Source: JANPPS01 sp964242575 (GTDB lineage Bacteria > Pseudomonadota > Alphaproteobacteria > Acetobacterales > Acetobacteraceae). Taken from it: a stretch of 64,000 nt of DNA. Where the stretch lies: positions 1 to 64,000 of the forward strand of contig CAXTCN010000012.1 in NCBI GenBank assembly GCA_964242575.1. The letters run 5' to 3'. The notes beneath the pieces were generated by a model. It made no database searches. It was not told the origin of the DNA and saw nothing but the letters and a program-made list of their open reading frames with translations. Below are positions 48,846 through 55,995 of the stretch, piece by piece (the stretch's first letter is position 1; each line of letters starts with the position of its first letter). The position numbers and the translations under genes were made by a program.

Positions 48846-49906
48846 CGCAGGCGGGCCGGGCGGCGGCGGTGCTGCACCCGGCGGCGCTGCAACGGGCGGC
48901 GCTGCGGGTGCGGGAGCCGGCGGGCCTGCGGACGCCGGGCTGGCGGCGCGGGCACCCGGTCGCAACCGGGGCATCGCGGGCCAGGAGCGCTCGCGTGGTG
49001 GTTGGGGCGGAGCCGGTTGAGGTGGCGATGCCGCCCGAGGTTGGCGTGGCCGCCCAGGCGGTGGCGCGGACGGCGGAGGCGGCGGTGCGCGCCGCGGCGG
49101 CGTGGCCACGCAACGAGGCCGCGCCGAGGCGTGCGGAGGATGCCGTGCGGGACCCGGTGCGCCGGGCCGTTGCGCCGTTGGCGCTGCGCGGTCCGGTGGC
49201 GGCGCGTCCGGACGCGACAGCGGACCGGACCAGCGCCGATGCGGCGGCGCGGGCGGAGTGGATGGCGGCGGACGTGCCGGGCGTGCCGGAGCTTGCCGCG
49301 TCCGGTTCCGCGCCAGCGATGGAGCGTGCGCTGGCCGCGTTCGCCGGGGCGGACCCGGTGGCGCGGCGGGCGGAGTTTGCCCGGTCCGGCACCGCCGCGG
49401 CGCGTGCTGCGGACATGCCGGCCACGGACGCGCCGGTGGCGGCGCGGGCGGATACGGCCATGCCACGGTGGCCGGTGCTGGCGGACGTGTCCCTGCCGCA
49501 AATAATGGACGCCGCGGGCGCGCCGGCGTTGCGCGGGGATCTGGCGTTCGCCGGGCCGGTGGCGACGCGGACCCGCGCGGCATCCCGGGCGGACAGCTCT
49601 GGCGGCAGGTTCGAGGCGGACCGGCCGGGCGGTGATAATTTGGGCCGGACAGGCGCAAGCAGCCCTGGCGCGGACAGCTTCGCCGACGGCGCTGCGGGCA
49701 ACTCCGGCGCGGACGGGTCCGATGGCGAGGCGGGCGAGCCGGCCTCGGACCAGGGGCCGAGCGGCGGCACGATAACGCTGGATGGCCGGCTGGTCGGGCA
49801 TTGGCTGGCGGAGCGCATGGGCCGCGACGCTGTGCGGCCTCGGGCGGGGCTGACCGGGTTCGACGCCAAGCAAGCGCCGGCTTGGGGGCCGTCATGGATG
49901 TCGTAG
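48812..49906 (+). CDS. Short tail tape-measure candidate
   Basis: A 364-aa Ala/Arg-rich, probably helical protein (long runs with A-A-R-A-E-W, A-R-R-A-E-F-A-R-S). A Gly/Ser/Asp-rich linker (about 280-315) and a small C-terminal block G-G-T-I-T-L-D-G-R-L-V-G-H-W-L-A-E-R follow. Position after the frameshifted chaperone and before gpU/X/D is where the tape measure lies. It has no membrane helix and is unusually short; at 1.5 angstrom per residue it would set a tail of about 55 nm. Could instead be a different tail-core protein. Confidence 0.58.
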   Translation: MDAQAIGQRTLTQAGRAAAVLHPAALQRAALRVREPAGLRTPGWRRGHPVATGASRARSARVVVGAEPVEVAMPPEVGVAAQAVARTAEAAVRAAAAWPRNEAAPRRAEDAVRDPVRRAVAPLALRGPVAARPDATADRTSADAAARAEWMAADVPGVPELAASGSAPAMERALAAFAGADPVARRAEFARSGTAAARAADMPATDAPVAARADTAMPRWPVLADVSLPQIMDAAGAPALRGDLAFAGPVATRTRAASRADSSGGRFEADRPGGDNLGRTGASSPGADSFADGAAGNSGADGSDGEAGEPASDQGPSGGTITLDGRLVGHWLAERMGRDAVRPRAGLTGFDAKQAPAWGPSWMS

Positions 49907-49930
49907 GCGCGGAACGCGAAGGAGGCTCCG

Positions 49931-50449
49931 ATGGTCGTGCTGGGTCCGGTGCTGTTCAGAGGGTTCGAGGTGCCGGAGCGGATCGCCCTCGGCGGCCGGC
50001 AGCGGCTGGCGGTGCACCGCTTGCCCGGCGGCGTGCGGGTGGTGGATGCGCTGGGCGGCGACGACGCGGAGATCGGCTGGACTGGCGTGATGGCCGGGCC
50101 GGACGCGGCCGGGCGGGTGCGGCTGCTGGACGGGCTGCGGCAGGGCGGGCAGCAATGGCCGCTGGCGTGGGACGGCTGGCGCTACACCGTCGTGGTGTCG
50201 AAGTTCGAGGCCGCGACCAGCGGGCCGTTCTGGGCGCCGTACCGCATCCGCTGCACCGTGGTGTGCGAGGGCGAGCCGTCCATCATCGAGGCCGTGCTGG
50301 CGGTGGGCGCGCTGCTGGACCCCGGCATCGACGCGCGCATGGCGGAAGCGGGCGCGGGGCTGGACGCGCCGGGGCTGCCGGAGGTGTTGGCGTCGGCTGG
50401 CGCGCTGGCGCAGTTGGCGCAACTCCGGGTGTTTGGGAACATATCATGA
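49931..50449 (+). CDS. Tail protein U-like (baseplate/tail tip)
   Basis: A 172-aa protein with a beta-rich N-terminus (V-L-G-P-V-L-F-R-G-F-E-V-P-E-R-I) and W-T-G-V-M-A-G, W-R-Y-T-V-V-V-S-K-F-E. Order U-X-D matches P2-type tails. AAGGAGG precedes ATG 49931. The C-terminal half is helical. ATGA-type overlap with the next gene. Confidence 0.68.
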   Translation: MVVLGPVLFRGFEVPERIALGGRQRLAVHRLPGGVRVVDALGGDDAEIGWTGVMAGPDAAGRVRLLDGLRQGGQQWPLAWDGWRYTVVVSKFEAATSGPFWAPYRIRCTVVCEGEPSIIEAVLAVGALLDPGIDARMAEAGAGLDAPGLPEVLASAGALAQLAQLRVFGNIS

Positions 50450-50640
50450 ACAATCTCCGGGTCGTCACGGTCGTCGGCGGGAACCTGTTCCGGCTGGCTA
50501 TGCTGCACCTGGGCGACGCCACGCAGTGGAACCGCATCGCCCGGCTGAACGGCCTGGATGACCCGGTGCTGGACGGCCTGATGACCCTGCGGCTGCCCCC
50601 GCGCGACGCCGGCGCCGGGGGCGGCGTTGAGCGGAGTTAG
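50446..50640 (+). CDS. Tail protein X-like (LysM-type)
   Basis: A 64-aa protein: V-V-T-V-V-G-G-N-L-F-R-L-A, then T-Q-W-N-R-I-A-R-L-N-G-L-D-D-P and L-R-L-P, the compact LysM-like pattern of P2 gpX, which helps the hub bind. It overlaps both neighbours, typical of this operon. Confidence 0.8.
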   Translation: MNNLRVVTVVGGNLFRLAMLHLGDATQWNRIARLNGLDDPVLDGLMTLRLPPRDAGAGGGVERS

Positions 50641-51598
50641 GGCGCCGCGCCTCCGCGTGCTGGCGGACGGGGCGGAGCTTCCCGGCGTGCTGGCGGCGGA
50701 CGTGTTCTCGCGCGCCCACCCGTGCGCCGACCGGTTCCGCATCAAGCTGGCCGGGCGGGACGCGGGCGTCGTGTCCGCGCCGGGCTTGCGGCTGGAGGTG
50801 CAGGCAGGGTTCGGCGAGGCGTGGACCAGCCTCATCACCGGCGTCGCCGACACCGTGCAGGCCGACCCGTTGCGCGGCACGCTCGACATCGAGGGCCGGG
50901 ACCTGGCGGCGCTGCTGATCGAGGCGCGGGCCGGGGAGTTGTTCCTGAACCGCACCGCCAGCGAGATTGCGAACGAGATCGCCACCCGGCACGGCCTGGG
51001 CGCGGCGGTCACCAGCACCACCACGCCGGTCGGGCGTTACTACCAGGCGGAGCACGGCCGGCTGCTGCTGGGCCGCTCGCAGTCCGGCACCGAGTGGGAC
51101 CTACTGGCGAAGCTGGCGGCGCAGGAGGGGTTCGAGCTTGGGATGCTCGGCGACCGGCTGCTGTTCGGGCCGCGGCCCGACCTGACGCCGGCGCCCGTTT
51201 CGGTCACGGACTGCGTCGCGGTGGAGCTGGAGCACCAGCTCGGGTTGTCGCGCGGCATCGAGCTTACGGTGCAAAGCTGGGGTACGCATGACGCGGCGGC
51301 GGTGGTGGCGCGGCGCGGCCAGGGCGCCATCCGCTACCGGATCGTGCGGCCGAACCTGTCGGACGAACAGGCGCAGCGCATGGCGGAGCGGGCGCTGGCG
51401 GACCTCATGCGGCACGAACGGACGGCCGGGCTGACGATGCCCGGCGAACTCAATCTGACCGCCTGGAGCCTGGTGGCGCTGCAAGGCGCCGGCGCGGAGT
51501 GGGACCGGACCTACGCGGTGGCCGCGCTGGACCGGCATCTCGACGTGCGGCGCGGGTTCACCCAGGGCGTGCGATTACAAGGAGTTCCCAATGGATAG
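50627..51598 (+). CDS. Baseplate hub protein (phage late control gene D-type)
   Basis: A 323-aa protein from TTG 50627. The first half is beta-rich (L-R-L-E-V-Q-A-G-F), followed by L-D-I-E-G-R-D-L-A-A-L-L-I-E and N-E-I-A-T-R-H-G-L. A middle segment E-W-D-L-L-A-K-L-A-A-Q-E-G-F matches gpD hub proteins. It forms the central hub under the spike. It overlaps the spike gene by 8 bp. Confidence 0.87.
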   Translation: MSGVRAPRLRVLADGAELPGVLAADVFSRAHPCADRFRIKLAGRDAGVVSAPGLRLEVQAGFGEAWTSLITGVADTVQADPLRGTLDIEGRDLAALLIEARAGELFLNRTASEIANEIATRHGLGAAVTSTTTPVGRYYQAEHGRLLLGRSQSGTEWDLLAKLAAQEGFELGMLGDRLLFGPRPDLTPAPVSVTDCVAVELEHQLGLSRGIELTVQSWGTHDAAAVVARRGQGAIRYRIVRPNLSDEQAQRMAERALADLMRHERTAGLTMPGELNLTAWSLVALQGAGAEWDRTYAVAALDRHLDVRRGFTQGVRLQGVPNG

Positions 51599-52106
51599 CC
51601 TGCTCAACGCCATCCGCGGCCAGTCGGCGGCGCAGGACGCGGCCTGGGGCCAGCCGGCGTTCGGCGTCGTGACCTCGGTGGACCCGGCCGCCGGCACCGT
51701 GCGCGTGCAGTTGCAGCCAGAGGGCGTGCTGACGGGATGGCTGCCGGTGCTAAGCCCGTGGGTCGGCGCGGGATGGGGCATGAGCTGCCCGCCCAGCCCC
51801 GGCGACCAGGTTTTGGTATTGCCGCAGGAGGGCAGCGCCGAGCACGGCGTGGTGGCGGCGCGGTGCTGGAGCGCCAAGGCGCCTGCGCCGGGCACTCCGG
51901 TGGGCGAGCTTTGGCTGACGCACCGCAGCGGCAGCCACTTGCGGCTGCTGAACGACGGCACGGTGTCCGTGAAGGGCGACCTGCATGTCGAGGGCGACGT
52001 GTACGACCGCCAGGGATCGTTGGACCGGTTGCGCCAACGATACAACCAGCACCGGCACGGCGACCCGCAGGGCGGCATCGTGAGCAAGACGGAACTGCCG
52101 GATTGA
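51591..52106 (+). CDS. Baseplate spike protein (gpV-like)
   Basis: A 171-aa protein: an OB-fold start (F-G-V-V-T-S-V-D-P-A-A-G-T-V-R-V-Q-L), S-C-P-P-S-P-G-D-Q-V-L-V-L, then a beta-helix stretch D-G-T-V-S-V-K-G-D-L-H-V-E-G-D-V-Y-D. The C-terminal N-Q-H-R-H-G-D has the H-x-H often used to bind a tip metal. It is the membrane-piercing spike of a contractile tail. Confidence 0.88.
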   Translation: MDSLLNAIRGQSAAQDAAWGQPAFGVVTSVDPAAGTVRVQLQPEGVLTGWLPVLSPWVGAGWGMSCPPSPGDQVLVLPQEGSAEHGVVAARCWSAKAPAPGTPVGELWLTHRSGSHLRLLNDGTVSVKGDLHVEGDVYDRQGSLDRLRQRYNQHRHGDPQGGIVSKTELPD

Positions 52107-52119
52107 GGGGGGAACGCGC

Positions 52120-52488
52120 ATGGCGGACTTGGATCATGCCTGGGCCGGGGACGTGGCGGCCGGGCCGACCGGGGACTTGGCGACGGTGGAGGGCGGGCCG
52201 CTCGGCACCCAGCGCGTGCTGCGCCGGCTGTTGACCAACCCCGGCGACTACGTGTGGCACCCGGAGTACGGCGCGGGGCTGGGGCGGTTCGTCGGCCGGC
52301 CCAGCGACCCCCGGGGCATCGCGGCGCTGGTCCGGGCGCAGATGCTGCGCGAACCCGCGGTGGCGCGTGCGCCGGAGCCGGTGATCCTGGTGCAGAGCGA
52401 CGCCGGCGGCACGCTCGCGGTGCAGGTCCGCTACGCCGACGCCGAGACCGCCGAGACGCGCACCCTCAACATCCAGCTTCCGGAGTAG
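52120..52488 (+). CDS. Baseplate wedge protein gp25/gpW-like
   Basis: A 122-aa protein of the gpW/gp25 family: Q-R-V-L-R-R-L-L-T-N-P-G-D-Y, W-H-P-E-Y-G-A-G-L, and I-A-A-L-V-R-A-Q-M-L. It lies between spike and gpJ as in P2. It starts the wedge assembly that triggers sheath contraction. Confidence 0.9.
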   Translation: MADLDHAWAGDVAAGPTGDLATVEGGPLGTQRVLRRLLTNPGDYVWHPEYGAGLGRFVGRPSDPRGIAALVRAQMLREPAVARAPEPVILVQSDAGGTLAVQVRYADAETAETRTLNIQLPE

Positions 52489-52492
52489 GCGC

Positions 52493-53593
52493 ATGGCATT
52501 GGCGTTGCAGGATTTCGCCGCCCTGGTGCGGACCCAGGCGGCGGCGGTCACCGGCTCGGCGCGCACGCTGATCGACACGTCGGTCGGCAGCGTGCTGCGC
52601 GCGGTGCTGGAGGCCAATGCCGGCGTCGCGCTGTGGCTGCAGTGGCTGATCGTCGAGGTGCTGGCGACCACGCGCGCCGCAACCAGCCGGGGGGCGGACC
52701 TCGATAGCTGGATGCTGGATTTCGGCCTGGAGCGGCTGCCGGCGGAGCCAGCGCACGGTACGGTGACATTCAGCCGCGCCACGCCGGGCTTGGCCACGGA
52801 GGTGCCGGTGGGCGCGCTGGCGCGGGGCGGGGACATGCTGTTCCGCGTCGTGGAGGACGGCGGGCACCCGGCCTGGACCGGCACCGGCTACGCGCTGCCG
52901 GCGGGCGCCGTGTCGGTCGATGCGCCGGTGGCGGCGGTCGTGCCGGGCCGCGCGGGCAACGTGCGGGCAGGGGAAATCAAGCTGCTGGCCAGCGCCATCG
53001 CCGGCGTGGACCTGGTGACCAACGCGGCCGGCCTGACGGGCGGGCTGGACACGGAGGCGGACGACGCGCTGCGCACCCGGTTCAGCGTGTTCCTCGACAG
53101 CCGCAGCCGCGCCACGCTGGACGCGGTGGTGTTCGCCATCAGGGGCGTGCGGCAGGGCCTGGATTTCCGCATCCAGGAGCGCGTGGACGCCGCCGGCCAG
53201 CCGCGCGACGGGCACTTCACCGTGACAATCGACGACGGCACCGGCTTCCCGCCCGCGGCGCTATTGGCGGACGTGGCGCTGGCGATTGAACGCGTGCGGC
53301 CCATCGGCGGCACCTTCAGCGTGCGCGCGCCCTTGGTGGTGCGGGCGGCTGTGGCAATGCGGGTGTCCGGCCCAGACGCGGCGCGGGCGGCGGTACGGGC
53401 GGCGCTCGGCGAGTGGATCGCCACCCGGCCCATCGGCGACGGGCTGGTGCTGTCCAAGCTCACCCAAGTCGCCCACAGCGCGCACCCGGCGGTGGTCAGC
53501 GTGTTCGGCCTCACCATCAACGGCGTGGCGGACGACCTCAGGGTGCCGCCGTTCGGCATGGTGCGCGCCAGCGGCATCGAGGTCACGGCATGA
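52493..53593 (+). CDS. Baseplate assembly protein J
   Basis: A 366-aa gpJ/gp6-type protein: S-V-G-S-V-L-R-A-V-L-E-A-N-A, D-S-W-M-L-D-F-G-L-E-R, A-G-R-A-G-N-V-R-A-G-E-I, D-T-E-A-D-D-A-L-R-T-R-F, and a C-terminal I-D-D-G-T-G-F-P-P. Length and order match P2-like baseplates. ATGA overlap with the next gene. Confidence 0.92.
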   Translation: MALALQDFAALVRTQAAAVTGSARTLIDTSVGSVLRAVLEANAGVALWLQWLIVEVLATTRAATSRGADLDSWMLDFGLERLPAEPAHGTVTFSRATPGLATEVPVGALARGGDMLFRVVEDGGHPAWTGTGYALPAGAVSVDAPVAAVVPGRAGNVRAGEIKLLASAIAGVDLVTNAAGLTGGLDTEADDALRTRFSVFLDSRSRATLDAVVFAIRGVRQGLDFRIQERVDAAGQPRDGHFTVTIDDGTGFPPAALLADVALAIERVRPIGGTFSVRAPLVVRAAVAMRVSGPDAARAAVRAALGEWIATRPIGDGLVLSKLTQVAHSAHPAVVSVFGLTINGVADDLRVPPFGMVRASGIEVTA

Positions 53594-54192
53594 GCGGCGC
53601 AGGGCCGGTCGGCGCGCCGGACGCGTCGCGCGTGGTCGGCAGCGCCATGGACATCAGCCAGCGCATCCGCGCGGTGCTGCCGGAACGCTGGTTCGCGGAC
53701 GACGCGCCGGTGCTGGACGGGCTGCTGGCCGGATTGTCATCGGCGTGGGCCGGGCTGCACGGCTTGCTGGCGGTGGTGCGGCGGCAATCGCGGCTGCTGA
53801 CCGCCACCGACACGTTCCTGGACATGGCGGCGGCGGACCTGTTCGGCGTCCGCGTGGCCCGGCGGGACGGTGAGCCGGACGCGGACTTCCGCGCGCGCAT
53901 CATGAAGGCGATGGCGCGGCCGAGGGTGACGCGGGCGGCGATGCTGGCGGCGGTGGCGGACGCGGACGCCGAGCTGGTGCGGCTGTTCGAGCCGGGCCGC
54001 GCCACGGACACCGGCGTGTACGGCGGGCCGGGGCTGGCCTGGAACGCGGCCGGCGGCTGGGGTTCGCTGGCGATGCCGCTGCAAAGCCTAGTGACGGTGC
54101 GGCTCAGTGGCGCGGACGCGGAAACGGTGCGGCTGGCGGTGGCCGACGCCGTGCCAGTGGGCGGCGCGGCCTGGCTGCGGTTCGAGGAATAG
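53590..54192 (+). CDS. Tail protein I-like (DUF2313/YmfQ type)
   Basis: A 200-aa protein coupled to gpJ, with V-L-P-E-R-W-F-A-D-D-A-P-V-L-D-G-L-L-A-G-L, then R-Q-S-R-L-L-T-A-T-D-T-F-L-D-M and D-F-R-A-R-I-M-K. These resemble gpI/YmfQ proteins that attach fibres to the baseplate. Confidence 0.8.
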   Translation: MSGAGPVGAPDASRVVGSAMDISQRIRAVLPERWFADDAPVLDGLLAGLSSAWAGLHGLLAVVRRQSRLLTATDTFLDMAAADLFGVRVARRDGEPDADFRARIMKAMARPRVTRAAMLAAVADADAELVRLFEPGRATDTGVYGGPGLAWNAAGGWGSLAMPLQSLVTVRLSGADAETVRLAVADAVPVGGAAWLRFEE

Positions 54193-54238
54193 CCCCCCCG
54201 CGCCTTCACCACCGGTTAATCAATTCAGGAGATAATGC

Positions 54239-55471
54239 ATGGATCGGCAGATCGTCTATCCCGGCTCGGTCCCGCTCGACACGGACCTGCTGCACATCCA
54301 GCGGCACGCGATGGCGGCGCTCGGCGTCTTCGCGCGTTGCGTGCTGGGGACGGAGCCGGTGGCGGACGGGTTCGATTGCGCGCCTGGCGGCGGCCTCAAC
54401 GTCACGGTGGGGCCGGGCAGCCTGACGGCGTTTGGGGTGATGGACGGCCTCGACTACGGCTCGTTGGCGGCGGACGCCTCGGGGCTGGTGCGGACCGGGG
54501 TGAACCGGGACGCGGTGGCGTTCGCGGTCGGGCCAGCGCCGGGGGCAGGGCAGGCGGTGTGCTGGCTGGTCCAGGCGCGGCTGGCGGAGGCGGACGAGGG
54601 ACCTATCGCGTTGCCGTACTGGAACGCGCAGGAGCCGTCGGCGCCATGGAGCGGGCCGGGCAACTCCGGCCTGGCGCAGATGACGCGGCGGGTGATGCGG
54701 GTGGCGCTGGACGTGAAGCCCGGCGCGCTGGCCGCCAGCGGCACGGAACAGCCGCCGGCGCCGGACCCGGGCTGGGTCGGGCTGCATCGCGTGACGGTGC
54801 GGGCCGGCCAGGCGGACGTGGCGGCGCAGGACATCGTGCGGCTGCCGGGCGGGCCGCAACTGGCGTTCCGCTTGCCGCAGCTCACGCCGGGGTTCAGCCG
54901 TCAGGAGACGTTCGCCACCAACACGGTCTGGCCGGTGCCGTCCGGGGTGCGGCTGGCGCGGGTGCGGCTGGTGGGCGCGGGCGGCGGCGGCGGTGGCGGC
55001 GACACGGGATACGGCGGCGGCGGCGGCGGCGCGGGCGGCTATGCGGAGGCCGTGGTCGGCTTGGAACCCGGTGCGGTCATGCCGGTCGTGGTCGGGCGCG
55101 GCGGCGCGGGCGGCGGGCCGAACGGCACCGGCGCCGGCGGCGGCGTCACGCTGTTCGGCGGCGGCCTGGTGGGCGCGTCGGCCGGGTTGGGCGGCGCGTC
55201 GGACAACCCGGACAGCGCCGGCGGGCAAGGCGGCGTCGGCACCGGCGGGTTAATTCTACTACGCGGCGGGTTCGGGTCGGACAGGCCGCGCATCGCCTCT
55301 GCGCCGGCCGGGGCAGGGGGCGCGGGGGCGTTCGGCGGCGGCGGGCGCGGGGCCTACCTCGGCGGCGCGCCGGCGGACGGGCAAGCGCCGGGGTCGGGCG
55401 GCGGCGGGGGATACGGGCCGTCCACCACCGGCGGCTCCGGCGCGGCGGGACTCGTCATCGTCGAGTATTAA
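54239..55471 (+). CDS. Tail fibre with glycine-rich tip domain
   Basis: A 410-aa protein. The N-terminal 230 residues are a typical fibre base (Y-P-G-S-V-P-L-D-T-D-L-L; G-P-G-S-L-T-A-F-G-V-M-D-G; L-A-D-A-D-style repeats are absent). From about residue 245 the text is strings of Gly with only occasional Ala, Ser, Tyr and Asn, closing A-A-G-L-V-I-V-E-Y. Glycine-rich lattices of this kind form the host-binding tip in phage S16-type adhesins. TTAA-rich leader upstream with AGGAG before the ATG. Confidence 0.82.
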   Translation: MDRQIVYPGSVPLDTDLLHIQRHAMAALGVFARCVLGTEPVADGFDCAPGGGLNVTVGPGSLTAFGVMDGLDYGSLAADASGLVRTGVNRDAVAFAVGPAPGAGQAVCWLVQARLAEADEGPIALPYWNAQEPSAPWSGPGNSGLAQMTRRVMRVALDVKPGALAASGTEQPPAPDPGWVGLHRVTVRAGQADVAAQDIVRLPGGPQLAFRLPQLTPGFSRQETFATNTVWPVPSGVRLARVRLVGAGGGGGGGDTGYGGGGGGAGGYAEAVVGLEPGAVMPVVVGRGGAGGGPNGTGAGGGVTLFGGGLVGASAGLGGASDNPDSAGGQGGVGTGGLILLRGGFGSDRPRIASAPAGAGGAGAFGGGGRGAYLGGAPADGQAPGSGGGGGYGPSTTGGSGAAGLVIVEY

Positions 55472-55509
55472 AGTCGGCCCACAAATAACGATCCAGTATT
55501 GGAGGTTCC

Positions 55510-55995
55510 ATGCCAACCACCGCGTCTCATGTATGGCGGCCGAGCGCCGCGCGGATACTGGTGCTGGACGGCTTCGTGCCGACGCCGCGCGGCACGCCGG
55601 TGCGGGCGCGCGCGCTGCCGGCCTGGCCCGCCAAGGACCCGGCCGACGTGCTGGACTACCAGTTCGACATCACCCCCGCGCTGACCGGCAACGACGGCGA
55701 CGCGCTGTCCACCCTGGACGTGAGCATCAGCCCGGCCACGCCCGGGGACCTCGCGCTGGTGTCCGCGGCGGCGGACGGCGCTCGCGCGGTGCTGTGGCTC
55801 GGCGCAGGGCGCGCGGGCACCACGTATGTCGTGACCCTCACCCTCGGCACCCAGTCCGGCCGCACCCTGGCGCGCTCCGTGTTGTTGCCGGTGACGTTGC
55901 TGACCGCGCCGCCCGCCGGGGTGGACCGGTTGCTGACCGAGACCGGCGACGCGGTGCGGGACGAAACCGGCGAGCCGCTGACAGTGGGGGCGTAG
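55510..55995 (+). CDS. Phage fibre-associated structural protein
   Basis: A 161-aa protein with a central beta region that looks Ig-like: D-Y-Q-F-D-I-T-P-A-L, S-T-L-D-V-S-I-S-P, then T-Y-V-V-T-L-T-L-G-T-Q-S-G-R-T-L. Such proteins decorate fibres or link them to baseplates. GGAGG is 5 bases before the ATG. Confidence 0.65.
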   Translation: MPTTASHVWRPSAARILVLDGFVPTPRGTPVRARALPAWPAKDPADVLDYQFDITPALTGNDGDALSTLDVSISPATPGDLALVSAAADGARAVLWLGAGRAGTTYVVTLTLGTQSGRTLARSVLLPVTLLTAPPAGVDRLLTETGDAVRDETGEPLTVGA

